Source: Campylorhamphus procurvoides | Lineage: Eukaryota; Chordata; Aves; Passeriformes; Dendrocolaptidae | Assembly (NCBI GenBank): GCA_013396655.1 | Contig: WBMV01001920.1 | Coordinates: forward strand, 62,891 to 126,890 | Direction: 5' to 3' | Length of the DNA: 64,000 bases | Shown: piece by piece, positions 46,401 through 60,180 of the stretch | Layout: each line of letters starts with the position of its first letter | Position numbering within the stretch: position 1 is the stretch's first letter | Made by a program: the position numbers and the translations under genes | Notes under the pieces: model-generated | Databases searched by the model: none | What the model saw: the letters and a program-made list of their open reading frames with translations, nothing else | Told to the model about the DNA's origin: nothing

Positions 46401-49400
46401 GATGTAGAAAGGTAAGTCCTGAGCTGTGCTGAGCCAGTTGAGTATGTCCCTGAGATAATCCTGCTGCCTTGGGAGAAAGCCATGGTGCTGGAGATGTGAA
46501 TTGCAGGCAGGATGCATGAGCTGATCCCGTGGGGATGCTGGATGCCAGAACAGAGTATTGTGAAGGTTCCTCACAGCCAGGCTGATTTCACCGAATGCTC
46601 AGCACCAAACCTTCCTGTCTGCTCCCTTTCAACTGGGGTGGGGGGGTCCCAGCCCTGCTTTGCATGGTGCTACATTTGGCACTGCGTTTCGCTCATGGGC
46701 CAGATCTAGTGGATCTGGCACATTTCCTTGATGTCCCAGCCATCCCCAGACGCAGCTGTTTACAGCAGAGCCCCGTGTGCTCCACCATGTGGCAGCAGGC
46801 AAGGGAGTGCTGGGGATGGAGTGGTTCCCAGGCAATCCGACAGGATTGGGGTGCTCATGGGTCAGAGCCCCAACTCTTCCTCTGTTTCTCTTTTGATCTC
46901 ACTCGTTGTTCTTTCTTTTCTCCTTGCCCTACAGAGGTTGCCATCAATCTCTGCTTCTGCCCTTCTGCTAATGGGCTGCTTTGTCTGGAGCAAGTAGGAT
47001 CCTTGGGTGATGTAAATTGATGTAGCTGCCCTGTGAGCAGGGTTCTGGCACTGAATTAGCCCAGGTGAGGATCTGCTCCATAACCTCTATTTCATTGTTA
47101 TCAAAGTCCAAGCATAGCTTCTAGTGCCTGAAAATCGCAGCCTTCTATCTCACTTGGTCTTTGCAGACCGATGTGTTGACAAAGACGTCTTCGTTTATCT
47201 TCTCACTGCATCCGTTGCAGCCGGATGCTTCTCTGACCCTCACGTTTTCAATAATCTTTTCCCTTCTTCCCTCCAGCATTACAGAGCCTCTTACTCATTT
47301 GAGAGATAAGTATTTACGTATGTGTTGGTGAGGAAAACTTAATCAATAATGCCTATGAATAACATTTCTTTGTGTGTTAGACCCACCAGATCTACCCCCC
47401 CTTTCCTTTGTTTTGTTGGGTTTTTTTGTTGTGGGTTGTTTGGGGTGGGTTTTTTGTTTATTTTTATCCTTTCCGGGCAGGATTCACATTCTGCTCTGGC
47501 TCTCCCCCCCCGAAAGTTCAATTGTCAGAGAGGGAAAACAAACTCCAAGCAAAAGCTGTCATTTTGGAGAGACATCAGTCTCACCAGCTCCCTCCACCCA
47601 CACCATGACTGTCCAGAGGGGCTGCCCATCCTGCTGCCCCCAGCCTCTCCAAGAGACACAGGGCAGTCTCTCCCTGAAAATTCAGTCACTACTTCTGGGC
47701 ACAGACTTCACTGTTGGGAAGTGGTTCCCCAAATCTGCAAGTTTCAGAATTGAGCAGTGAAATGCAGATGCAAAGTACTTGTGAACTGATTTTATTTTTT
47801 TTTTGTCCAGGTGATTTAAAACTAAGAGACATAAAATTTGTATTCCAGTGCAGGGGTCTTACATGAGGCTTCAGCTGCTCTCTTTGAAAGGGCAGGGCAC
47901 TGTGGGCACTGAGCTTGTTGCCTGCTGCTGTGAGCGGGGGCAGCTCTGGCTGGGGAGTGTGATGGGATGCTCCAGCTCCTGCTCTAGCTACAGGGCTGGA
48001 TGTTGGGAAAAAACCCTCTGACCCCTCTCCCTGCTGAATTCTCTGTGCAAGTGCTTCTGTCAATGGGTCTCATGCAAACTGCCCTGTGCTGCCACTGTGG
48101 CAATCTCGACCAGTCATCACCCACTGGTTCATCAGCAGTTTTTCACCTCCATGTGGAGCGTACCAGCTGTTCTGGACACCAGCATCCCTGGGCATCCTGC
48201 TCTGCACTGCCCTGGACATCGCTGAGCTGCTTTTCCTGTGCCCCTGGAGCGACTATGACAGATGCATGTGTAGTCTGCCCAGTGCCTGTGCTAGCGAGAG
48301 GGAAGCTCACACACTATGGCGATGTGTGTGTGTTTGCAGGAAGCAGCTACAGGAAACTAATGGACCATGAAATTATCCAAGGAAAGGAAGAAAAAGGAGA
48401 GTGTTAGAGCAAACTGCTCTGCATCCACAACCCTGCTCCGCTCTCAGCTGGCTTAATGCACTGGCAAATAAGATATAGTACTTTCATGTTGGAGGCAGAA
48501 GGGGCTGGTAAAATGGCTCTTTCCAGGTTATTTGGGTGACCTAGTGTGAAGCTGCACTGGAAACAGCAATTTTCTGGGGGAAGGTACATGGAAGTGTTAG
48601 TGCATTAAGGGGGGAAAAAAATAAGAAAGAAAAAGGGCTCTCAGGGGAGAATCGGATAGTCAGCATCATCCTTGTAATAGTAATAGTGCACTAATCCAGC
48701 AAGCTTTATCCCAAGGGATTCCAAACTGTGTTGCCAAACTATACAGAAATTCCTTGCCGTTTTTCTGGAGATCCGCTTCTAGTGGGGGAAGCACACAGAG
48801 GGGCAAAATATGCTTGAAAACAAAGACTGCAGGAAGAAATTGAGAGACATGGAACAGCTACTTAGAACATAATTCAGCAGCAGGGCAGCATCCCTGGGTG
48901 AGAGGGATGGAGGTTGCTAATGGCCGTGAATGGGTGCAGAGAGAGTAGCAGCAGCTTTTCATCACCACGCTGCCTATCTAATCTAATCTGGTTTTACCAA
49001 TTCTGCTTTTTACCTTACTGCCACAGCAGTGTCTGAGATGGTCCAACTAGTTGTCTGCAATAACTGAAGCTGTTTGGGAAACGTGTTATTTTTTACCATC
49101 AAAAAAAGTCTGGTGAGAACATATGTTTTTGTTGAAGCAAGGGAAAAACCCTCTGATTTTTATTTATTTTTCTCTATTCGAAATCTGAAGCTCAGGGCTT
49201 CAGGTTTCTGGAGTATCTGTTGGAATTAGTGCACTTCTCAGCTCACAGAGAGGAATTGTCTGGGGAAACGTTAAGTGTCCATTTGATCAAAAAGGCATGT
49301 TATTGCTGTGTTGCTCCAGGAGTGGAGCATGACCAGTCAGGCTCTGCCAAAGAAACAGTCAGAGATCATTTATCTACTCTACTGTAAGCTCACCAGGTGA

Positions 49401-49429
49401 TGATGTTCTGTTATGGCTGCACCTTTCTC

Positions 49430-49670
49430 TACAGCTTCATAGAACAGAGAATAGCAGCTTGAAAGGGACCTCAAGGATCATCTGGTCCAACTTTTCTTGG
49501 CAAAAGCATGGTCTCGACAATGACCCGGCACCCTCTCCAGCTGAATCTTAAAAGCGCCCAATGATGAGGAATCCACCACTTACCTAGGGAGATTATTCCA
49601 AAGGCTAATTCTTGTCCTTGTGAAAAAATTTCCTTTTGTGTCCAATAATTTTATTTCTCCCCAAGTTTTG
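49430..49670 (-). mobile_element. CR1 LINE fragment, inverted
   Basis: From AGCTTCATAGAACAGAGAAT through GAAAGGGACCTCAAGGATC, TCTGGTCCAAC, GGAATCCACCACTTACC, GAGATTATTCCAAAGGC and TGTGAAAAAATTTCC the plus strand follows the reverse complement of the CR1 3' region. The element therefore lies on the minus strand. It is diverged and lacks any coding part. The far end is uncertain. Confidence 0.85.
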
Positions 49671-50749
49671 CATCCCCGAAAACAGAACCAGACCCAGCCC
49701 AGGGCTCAGCATCAAGCCCCAGTCTAACTTCAGTTCCCTGTTGCCAGATCTGGGTGGGACTTCAAGGTGCACCAGTTCAGGGCCTTCTTTCCATCCTGTT
49801 AGAAATGACCAGAGGGGGCATTTTGTCTGATAAGTGAAAGATCAAAAGGAAGCTCTGGGGCTGTTCTGTCCTGCTTGAACCTGTGCAGTAATTTGATTTC
49901 TCCAGTGCCATGTTCATTTGACACTGCTAAGGATCTGAAATGTGTTTGCCAAGTTAATTTGCTTGCAAACAACAGATAATTGACACCAATGCTGCAGCTT
50001 AAATGCTATGTGAGAGAATGTAAGCGCATGTGAAAGAGCAATCACCCTCCAAAATAAAGGATGGTGGCCCTATGCTCTGCTAAATACAGCTCTGTCTGGG
50101 ATGCAGAAAGTGGAAAACACGTAAATAAGAAAGAGGTGGAATTATCTGATGTGACTGCTTTGAGTCATGCACAAAGGCAGCTACAGGAGGTAGACAGGCA
50201 ACCAGAATATGTGGGTTTTCCTCCACCTCTTCTGTTTTTTCGTTTGCAAGTTCTTTGTGGAAAGAACAAAAAAAGACCCTGGCAAATGAAGCTGTGCTGG
50301 GGGTCTGTGGTCCTATGGTGGGATGAAGCTTTCCCAGAGCTCTTCTGAATCAGGTCCTCAGCTTTCACCCAGCTGGGAGGGCCAGCCTTGCACAGCAGTG
50401 CTGGTCCCCTGTGCCTGCAGGGGAGGTGGTGCAAAGGCCCCCATCCATGAGGGATGTTCTGGGTCATCACCTCTGTCCTGTCCACATCCCAGACCAAACC
50501 AGAGGATCCCAGCTGGTTGGTCTCAGGGCAGTGCTGCCTTCCAGCAATCTGCTGTGGCTGTGTTTCTCGGGTGCAGACAAGCTCTCTTCCCATCATAGGT
50601 CTACTTAAGATTATTCCCCTTGAATTGGAATAAGCAGTGTGTCCCACTGTGCCACCACAGTGGAAGCAGCCTGAAGCAATGCTGGGCTATAGCAGTCCGT
50701 CACCGCTCAGCCAAGCACAGAGCCCTGCTCTCTGCTTATGAAAAGAAAG

Positions 50750-50940
50750 TTACATTAGAAAGGCCTTTTACCCAGATACTTAATTAAAATAATATTGAAA
50801 CAAGCAAGACACACTGTGTGCTAAGCACACGGTCACAGCTTCCCACAGCTCATTTGCAAGAGTGCTCAATAATGGCTGTGGGTAATTATTTTTTAATCAG
50901 CCAGTGTAAAGAACGATTGGCATGTTAACAAATGGTACTT
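50750..50940. promoter_or_regulatory. Candidate conserved non-coding element C
   Basis: The block contains ACTTAATTAAAATAATATTG, TGTGTGCTAAGCACACGG (imperfect palindrome), CTCATTTGCAAGAG (octamer-like), GTAATTATTTTTTAATCAG (paired homeobox words) and GGCATGTTAACAAATGG (HNF1-like half site). It has no coding or repeat character. Enhancer function is an inference. Confidence 0.3.
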
Positions 50941-53900
50941 ATTTTCTCTTGCTCCAACGGGGCGAGATCACAGGCGATGTGGTGCCAGCCAACGAGTATC
51001 CCCTGGCACAGCAAAATCCTCCAGCTCGCCATGGCTGGGTCTTGTGTTTGGAGATGCAAAGAAGTAGCTGGGATTAGGGATAGCTGGAGGCAGGCATAAG
51101 GAGGCTGCTGGCATGGGGCACCCCAAAAGCATTGAGATGCTTGGAAATGAAGCCTTTTGTGCAAAACCAGGAGAGCTAGGCAGAGATACCTTTGCAGCTA
51201 CTGGGCTCCCATCCTCCCTCCCGTATTAGCCTTGAGATAATTCAGGACAGTTTTGGGATACTGTTTTTTATCTGTCCAGAACCAATACTTCAGTCTGGGA
51301 GTCTTGGACTGGCCTTCTTGTTAATTAGCTGAGATGTCACGAAAGCTCAGATGTGATTTCAAGGGCAAGAGTAATGTTGCCATCCAGCTGTGAGCTCTAC
51401 CTCTTGTGGATATTTTGCCCTTCCTAATTGCCTGCTGTCCTGCTCCCTGGAAGCCCAGGGTGCCTCAGGAGCAGGGCAGCCCTGAGTTAGTGCAATTAGA
51501 CAATTTCCTCTCCTTTTAAAAGCTAGGTGACTGTGTTGTTTTATTCCTTCCAAACAGCAGAGCCACTGAGGGGGCACAGGACCTTTTCTCAAAGGTTCCT
51601 GCTTTTCTATCTCTGCCTGCCTCCAAGGACAAGCCCAGCTGAACCCTGAAGGAACGGCTTGCTCAGTTATGTCTTTTTCTTCCTTGGTTTGTTAGCCCTG
51701 CTATGACTCTCAGAGGGCCTGGTGCTCCCAATAGTGCTTGGGTAACTTTGAACATTAATAATTCTGCTTGTTCTAAAATCACACTCTGGGTGCTATGAAA
51801 ATTAATGAGAGAGCCTCTGGAAATCAATTTGCTACTGTAAAACCTCCTTTCTGGAGAACTGGGTGCTGTGTGACTTTGGGGTTATTTTAGGCTGGTAGTG
51901 TTCTGTGTCTTTGACCAAAGGGAGTTCTGTCTTGGGTGTCTGCTGTGGAAACATGCTCCTTGTTTACCTGCCGTACATTTTCTGCCTCCTTTACATGATG
52001 AGTGTTTGACAAGCCTTGCTCTGACTCTTCTGCTCTGGGTTTACTCAGTTTACTTGGACTTAGAAGAGTGCCAGCAGTGTCTCCTCATCTTTGTGGGGTT
52101 AAAAAATGCTGTTTCTTCCGGCCTTTCTGCATGGCTCTGACTCTTCCTGCTACTGCTCTTTGTTCATCCTACAGATATCAGATTCCTAGGATTTTAGGCT
52201 TTGCTCTCCTTAGAAGACATAGCAGTATCCCAGCAAGTCAGGAGGAACAGAACTCCATCTAGAGTCCCCTGAAATTGCTGCTCATCTGAGCAAGAATTTG
52301 TCTTTTTGTGGCTAAGTGGCCATGTGTCCCTGAAACCTCAGCCCCAGTGGCTACAGAAAGTTCAAAGATGCTTCCTCACTTGGGAAATTCATTGTCATCA
52401 CCACAAAGGGGGCTCTGAAGTCTTCCAGGCAAGATCTTGGTTTCCCGGCAGTTGGCTTCATGTGGCCTTTGTGTTCCCACAAGACTGTGTGGGCTCATCT
52501 TCATCTCATCTTTCCATCTGGTTGATTTATTTCATTAAGTTGCAGCATTGCAACTGACACATCCCTCCCACAATTAAGTAGTTTTTTGGGGTGCAAAAAA
52601 TCACTTGTCTTACAACTCAAGTGCGGTAACTTATGATTTTCCCATCTGTGCAGATGTGCTTGGTGCCTCGGGGATTTCAATGTGCAGTGGAGAGTTTCAC
52701 ATCAGCCACTGTCTCCAGCATCTCCATTGTGCAGTGCTGTTCAGAGGGTAGAGGTGGGGGAATAGAGATTTCCCATTCCTTTGGTGCATGTTTGATTTTT
52801 CATTGATGTTGCTAATTATTTTTTTTGTTTTCCCAGGTACAGTGAATTCTCATGGTTGTCCTTCCTTGCAGAGTCTCCAACACAAATTAACTCAAACTTG
52901 GAGTAAGATCATAGCAGGGAGCTGGATGCTGATACCCAGCTGAAAGCTGCTCCCACTGGGGATGACTTATGAGTCCCATTTGGAGCCACCATGCCTTGAG
53001 ATGAGTTTCAGTTGAACACCACGAGACAGCACATGATCTGTCTGTTCTCTTTCCTCCTTTACTTTCCACTCCGAAAATGAGACTCAGTCTGTTTCCACCC
53101 TCTTCTCTCCTCTGAGCCAGTATATCACATGGTTTGTGCCCTCATCTTTGAGATGCCCAAGGGTCAAACATGCCAGAGAGCTCTTCCCTTTCTGCTTTTT
53201 AAAAGCAATTTGATTAAAACAGGTCTCTAAACTGTGCCCCTGCCCATGCTCAGGGGACCCAGCCATAATTTTTCTTGCAAGTCAATTTTCCCTCCTGGTC
53301 AGTCCATTAAAACCCTTTTCCCTGCTGGAGCTGTTCTGGGTGACAGCACTTTGCTTTATTAACATGGGCATGTTTGCTTGGGAATTGGAAAAGGGGGATT
53401 TCTAAGTGAATTTTGTCCTTTGAAACAATTCTGTCATTCTGCCTATATATGTTTTATTTTCCTGGAGTGGAGATGAGATGGTTTTACTGGGGAATTGACC
53501 CATTAGGGTTCTGCTCAGCTGCCCGAGGAGAGATACTCACGTTAGTGAAATATCAGCAGTCGGTGTTTAGATGCTGCTATCCCTGGTCCCAGCTACATGC
53601 ACTCTAACCAAATGGGAAGGATTGGACCTTGAAAGCTGTCCAGACTGCCTAAGCTCACTTAGGTGTCACTTAGCAAATCTACATTGCAGGGAAAGGGTAG
53701 TCTGGGTCTTGACCCACTCTGGGCATGCAGAAAGGGAAATGGCAAGGGATGCTCTGTGCTCACCTGGCTCATGGAGTGGTTCTCTGGGTGAGGTTCTCTG
53801 ACTGCACAACACATTGCATACCATGAGCAGTGTCAAGTAGACAAACAGCTTGCTCTGAGATCTCAGAAAAACAGCCTTTCAAATCCCAGAAGATTCCCCA

Positions 53901-54156
53901 TATACATTGCATTTCCTACTTAGACTTACTCTCAGCTGGAAAATTACTACATGTCTCTGCTGAAGGAGATATTCAAGATACACCCACATTGCTATCTGGA
54001 GTTAATCTTGCAGTCAATCTCAGTCAGTTCCAGTAAAATGAGCTCCCCTTTCTTCATCAGATCTCAGGTGGAAGTTGGGATTAAGCTGTGATATTGAGGT
54101 TGCCCAGCAAAGGTCTTTCTGGGACAGGCATCAAATATGTGGACCAAGCACAATCT

Positions 54157-54202
54157 CACACACACCTGGGCATGTGCAGGTATGTGTGTGTACATGCACA
54201 CA
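54157..54202. repeat. Inverted CA/TG repeat
   Basis: CACACACACC is followed after a short spacer by GGTATGTGTGTGTACATG, so the two arms can pair as an imperfect hairpin. It is probably a decayed microsatellite. Confidence 0.6.
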
Positions 54203-57200
54203 TCCCACTCTTGCTTTAAAGATCACACAGTGACAGGCAGAATCACTTCCTGCTCCCCAACCAGCACTCAGGCTCTCAGCAACATCTAATCTCTTCCTGT
54301 TGTTAGTGATGATTGCCATAAATACCCACAACATGAATGTGACTTCAGCCATGCAGTTAAATTCCATTTGTTTTCCCGTGATTTAAATCCCACCAACCTT
54401 GGCTGTGTTAAAAAACGTAATTTTTCTGCCTTTCCCCACTGTCCTCTGCTCTCCCCTGTAAGAAGATTATGAGCTGAGGGAAAGTAAATGCCTTATTTTA
54501 AAGTTAAAAAAATAAAGATAGTGTTGAAATAACTGCTGTCAGAGGAAGATACATTTTTCAAACACATCCTCTGCTCAGCATGAGGCAGTGGTTGCTTATG
54601 TTTCAGAGCATTATGGTACATTAGCTTCCACATGCAGTGTCTCTTTCTTTGTTTATTATTTTAATTTCCAAGTCACTTGCAGGGGTAGATAGTGCTGGGG
54701 TGACGGCATGGGAGGAGTGAAAGACTCTCCTTCATGATGCAGTGGGGCTGGGGACAGCAGAGGTATCACTCCCCAGGCAAGTGGCTCATGGCAGGGAGTA
54801 GGGCACTGCCAACCCGGCAATGAACATGATAATTCCTTCTTCTTCCCTGAAAAAAATTATGATCTGGAGCCTCCAAACTCAGCCTGCATGAACACCTCAG
54901 AGGCTTAGCTACAGGGGTCTTTGGCAGGACATTGTCCCAGCTATTCCATCCTTACTTTCTTCAGAGGAGGAGCTGCCTCACTAACAGAGTAGAAAGGTCA
55001 GTCTCTGGCTGTGGAGAATGATTTGGGTGAGCTAAAAAGGATTATTTTTTTTCTTCTTTATGGGTGCAGCCCCTTCTCCCTGAGGTGCCCAGTGCTTCCC
55101 ACATGAAAGCAATGATAGGAAAATGTGGGTTCAAGTCAGTCACTATCTCTGCTCTATCCTGTGCAGATGGCTTTCTTTGTCTATGTTTTGTTTTACTGTC
55201 TCCAGAAAATTAGGGCAATTTTGGAAGAAAAATAAAATTACTTTGTAACAGGGGGGGGAAAGAGAGAGAAAACGTTTTGACATTCTCACTCAAAACACCC
55301 TCCTTTCGTCTCTACCAAGACTCTTTGCTGCATTTGACCTGAATTCTCAAATAGCTCTAGCCCTCCTGAAAGACTGATTTTCAGTAAAAAGTACCCCTCT
55401 TGATTCACCAGATAATGTTGCCCAGCTCCACTCAGGAGGCTGCTCACAGGGTGCTCTGCCAAGACCTTACAGGGTGCCTGGCTTCCCCTGCAGCTGGTTG
55501 ATTTAAGCTGAATATTTGTTATTCTGCCTCTGCCCTCATCCCTGGGCTATGCTGATGGCAACGTCTGTCCCATTCCATTGCCTGGAGAGCCCCAGAAGAT
55601 GGGAATCTTGGGAAGTATTTTCCTCCTCTGAGAAGCTATTTGCAAATATTAACATAAAGCCTATTTGTATGCATTCAAGGCCAAGGTTAGGCTGAGTTCC
55701 TCATATTCAAGGCATGATTAAGAGCACCTCCTAAGCCATGGCGAGATCAGGGGGGAGTGCACAGAATCAGATGGTGGGTGGATAGGGATGAAAGGTTGGA
55801 TTCATTAATGACACTTTTCACTGTCTGCCTGGTTCTGATACCAGCAAAGATTTACAAGGCAGTGCAATCAGTGGGTAGCAGAGATGCTTGGGGAAGTGTC
55901 TGTTTGTGTTTGCTAGCATGGAAAGGAAGTATAAATAAAAGTAATTTCATCCTGAAAACTCTAGAAATGGACTTGACATCTGATAACAAAATGAAACTGG
56001 AAGAAAATATTGTGTTGAAAGCCAAATGATTTGACAGAAAACGTCTGAGCAGCTCTAGCAGCTGGGTAAGCAGCCACTGCCTTGTTCTGAATGGCTGATG
56101 GCCTTGGTGAGCTGGTTTGGTCATTCCCTGCGAGCATTCCAAGACATGGCTGTGGTCACCCAGCCTGAGTTCCCAGTGTCACAGCCAGTGAGGCTTTCCA
56201 GTGTTCTACAAGGTTAAACTGGACTTTGCCTTCTCAAAACCAAATGGATCCTGGTCAGGATCCCACTTTCTGGACTTCAGGCCTTGACAATGAGGAGTCT
56301 GCTCTGAGCTGTTATTGCAGGAGGTGACAAGAGAAAGTGGTGTCTTGTGACATCGTTGTCCTACCCGCCTTAATATCCATCCCCCGGCGTGGGGCAGAAC
56401 ATCTTCTGGAAATGCCTCTCTCCCCTCTGACTGTAGAGAGAGCAGGACATGTTCATTTCCAAGGCAGCCAAATTTCAGGGAGTGGAGTATCTTCCCGTAT
56501 TTAGTGGATTTTGCATATCCCAAGGGAATGGCTGGGAAAGGCATCTAGGGTTCCCAATATCAAAGGTGCAAGATCCACCCTGCAGCCCACGGCTGAGAGG
56601 GGCCTGTGTATGGCACGGCTGCCAAATATCATTTCAGAGCAGTCACTGCAGGTAAAGAGATAAAGAGAAGGCACAAGACTTTGATCGCTGTGAATACGCA
56701 GCAAAACAAAGAGAGCCATTGATCTCATTTACTGCCTGGTCCCATCAACAGGGATGGAGAAAGCAGCTGCTCAATCCCACTTTGTCAGAAAATCCTGCTC
56801 TGAATATTAGTTTCAGCTCATCCAAAAGAGCCTGACACTAAACATAAATCACAGTCAGAGAGGGATGAAACAATATACGTATATATATCCTTACTCTAGT
56901 TTTATTGTAGAACCCAAAGCTGTGACTTCTGAGTCAAATGCTTCAAGTTCAGACACAAAACTTCTAGTCCAACCTCCCCATAATGCTTCTGAATCAAGCC
57001 CGCATTTCCAAGCCAGAAGGGGCGGCTCTGTCCAGCCTTTATTTTAGGTAGGACTGAAATTTGGAAAGATGAAATGAAATCACATGGCTCTGCCAGACAG
57101 CTGACAGTCAAAAATAAATGTGTTTCCATGGGGAAAGGGGAGAATTTTTAGCAGATGTATTAAAGTTTGCTAATCCCAAACCTCTGTTTCACTTTCTTTA

Positions 57201-57689
57201 CAAAGCCAGTAATTGCAGAGAGGATCTGGAGGAGTTGCAGCCACTTGAGATGAGTGATTTGTAAGTAGACAGTAGTTTGAATTTCACTTTTTTGGAACTG
57301 CTGGTGAAGGGGCAGGGTTGGCTGGTTTCTAATGCAATGTTTTCCAGGTATGTTGTATAACTTTTTTTCTTCCAAATCTCTGGAGTGGTCCATAATGAGC
57401 AATTATAAAAGGCTAATCTCATTAAAAGGAAAATCTCCTCATTCATTTAATTCTTAAATCTCTTTCTGTTGGGAGGGGAATATTTAAATGAGCTTCCTTC
57501 CATTATAAAGTTACTTCATGCTCTGTTTTTCATCACAGTTAAGTCAGAACAGGGGCATGAGGTGCTTTTACTTTAATCTGTTTTTAATCTGATTTTCCTT
57601 AAATGAAATTGGATCATTTCTGGTGCAGAGTCCTAGAAACCAGGGAGACAATGACTAGCAAGAAGTCATTTATTCTGCTCCATGGTCCC

Positions 57690-57830
57690 AACAGGGACCC
57701 TAAAGTTTCATTAATGATCATTGCAGTCATAAAGAAACCCACTCATTTTACCGATTGGCCAATAAATGCTTTATAGTATTTAATAGGACTCTTCTTTATT
57801 TAAAGATGAGAGGGACGAGAGCCCTTTGTA
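57690..57830. promoter_or_regulatory. Candidate conserved non-coding element D with ATTGGCCAAT palindrome
   Basis: TTTCATTAATGATCATTGCAG precedes the perfect palindrome ATTGGCCAAT at 57754-57763, which is a CCAAT box on each strand and resembles an NF-I or NF-Y site. AT-rich words follow (AATAAATGCTTTATAG). It is a candidate only. Confidence 0.3.
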
Positions 57831-58339
57831 GTAGCTGAATCTCAGAGCTGTCCTGTCACAGGAAGAGCTGTGAGCAGGGAGGAATGTCTGCACACCCCAG
57901 GGGGCTGGAGAGAGGGACTCAGATCTGGAGTGGCATTTTGGCATCCCTCAGAAGCCATGTCTGGGAATGGGGATGCTGGGAGGTGATGGAGGGAACAGAA
58001 GCATCCTGACATTGCTGGAGAGGTGGTCTCAGGCTCTGCATGCGTGCAGTTCTTTGTTATCTGGGCTGTGCACTCCAGCACTGCCAGCCTGCATGCCCAG
58101 ATAGCACTTGGTTTTCTGTGCCAAGTTCATCACTGGGCCTTTCTTCTGCTCCCCTTCCATCCCTTATCAGCCATGCCCGTGCCTCTGTACCCACCAGTGC
58201 TTTTGGGAGACAAGGTTGTGCCTTCACAACCGCCCCCTCCTCCCCCCAGGGCAGGACTTGGCCTCTCTGGTCACTTAGCAGGGGAAGACAGAGCTCAACA
58301 GGACAAAAATCAATCCTAATAATAAAGTAGCAAACCGCT

Positions 58340-58450
58340 CCAGGAGAAGGAGAGTGCCTGGAATTACTTTTAATTCAAAAGTCAGCCTGAGATAAGGTGT
58401 GAGTCCGAATGCCAATATGCTAATGTTGATCCTTTAGCAACGTTCTCTGC
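58340..58450. promoter_or_regulatory. Candidate conserved non-coding element E
   Basis: GGAATTACTTTTAATTCAAAAG, GAGATAAGGTGTGAG (GATA-type word) and CCAATATGCTAATGTTGATCC (POU-type word) are packed into 110 bp of non-repetitive sequence. Function is an inference. Confidence 0.22.
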
Positions 58451-60122
58451 CAGTATCTTTACCCTGCTTGTTCCATATCTGTGACAATGTCTCTCCTCAG
58501 CACCAGAGATACATATTTGCTTAGAAATTAGGGTAAATCATTCCAACGTTTCAATGTGAATGATGAAAAAAGGCCAACATTCTTATACCATCCTCTTATG
58601 TGTTCTCTTTCTCTCCTTCCCCTCACCCCTGTCCTGCTGAGCTTCCCACCACATTGTCTTTGGAGGTGACCCTGTGATTTGGGTTTGATCCCTGGCTTCC
58701 ATCTTATCCACTCTCCAACTTTCCATTGGCATATATCCAGAGTTTCATGTGGAAGGATGGAAAATGTTTTGCTAAGGAGAGTAAGAAAAGAATGGAGGGT
58801 TTGTTCAAAGAGAGAAACTTCAGCATGATGGGAACATTGTTTGAAACGGTCCAGAGCAAAACCTCGGGCTGGGACATTCCCACAGAATGGCCAGCATCAA
58901 AACTGGGACCTGGACTGGAGTGTCACGAATGGTTGCTTTGGCAACAAGCCAGGGTTCTTTTCCAGACAGGGATTTTAGCCTGACTGCCTTTTTCTTTCTC
59001 TGCATTATTTCACGTCAGGCTACTCTTCCTTTCTGCAGTGAGAGACAGTCCCTGAATGCTCTGTCCTCATCCCTGCAGGAACAGAGGGGTTGGACAGAGG
59101 CAAGGTTCAATTATTATCTTGTCTAAGAGCATTCACAGACAGTCAATCCTGCCTCTCAATAAATGAAATATTTCCTCTCCAGTTTATCTCCCCAGACTCC
59201 AGCAGCCCAGATTGCTAATTGGTAGCAACCTCTTCCCTCAGCAGAACAATCCTTTCTCATGCATGGATTGTTCTCCTTAAATTTGGTCATGACAGAAGTG
59301 GAAATCCATTTTTACACCTCTTGCTTTTTTTTCTAGAAGAAAACCCTCTCCTGTTGTTGAAATGAGTCCTGTTTTAAAACCTGCAGACAGATCGCTGTCT
59401 CTCTTGGTCTTGATTAATTTAAATGTAAAGTTTAGGTGAGTAGTTCTTGATCACAGGAGAAGGCTGGGTATGGAGTTTTGTTTTCTAGGAACTGTCATAC
59501 AGAGCATAGTAAATAAGCACAAAATGAAATAAAACTTAGCAAATATTATGAAATAGTCTATTCTTATTAGAAGAACCTCCAGTGATATTTTCATTTTGGA
59601 ATCAACGGGGAGCCATTACTATTGAAACAACAACCTTAATGAAAAAAATTACTGTGGTAAAATGATCTGTGGAAGGAAAAGGTCTAAATCCCTGTATATA
59701 ATTTGGAATCCAAAATGCTGACTTTAAGGGAAAAAAGCTTGGAGAATAGTTTTGTTTCTTTTCCTCTGAAAATGCTGACTTTAATGCCCATGCCCCCTCC
59801 CCCAAAATAATTCCATCGAAAAGTGCAGAAAATATTTCAAGTGAAAATTACTCGATACTATAAATATCACTTCCATTTTTGAATAGAAAGATGTGTTTTA
59901 TTTGTGAGGAATATTGCGACTCTCTAAAACAGTCTACCAGTACTTAATCAAGCTGCCTGACTCCTAGCAGAGTGTTAATGCGTGGAAAAGCCAAAGCCCT
60001 CCAGGCTTGCCCAGCCTAACTCCCGCAGGTACAGACAGTAGTGAAAGGACCCTGGGCAAACACTTCTTCAGCTCTCTAATTCAAGATGAGTATTGTAGTT
60101 CAACCTATTCTGAAAATCTTCA

Positions 60123-60180
60123 GGGATAGAGAGAGGGATGGGTGGATGCGTGTGGAAGAATGGATGGATAGATGGGTGAG
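60123..60180. repeat. Degenerate (GGAT)n repeat
   Basis: GGGATGGGTGGATGCG and ATGGATGGATAGATGGGTG form an imperfect tetranucleotide array. Confidence 0.75.

Larger units (their letters stand above)
32081..49429. other. Gene-free intergenic stretch with candidate conserved elements
   Basis: Seventeen kilobases without a recognisable exon on either strand. Candidate regulatory segments are listed separately (about 35150-35320 and 37260-37420). Somatostatin, BCL6 and RTP-family coding motifs were looked for and not seen. Open frames up to 228 codons (45691-46377, minus) lack splice context and homology. Confidence 0.5.
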
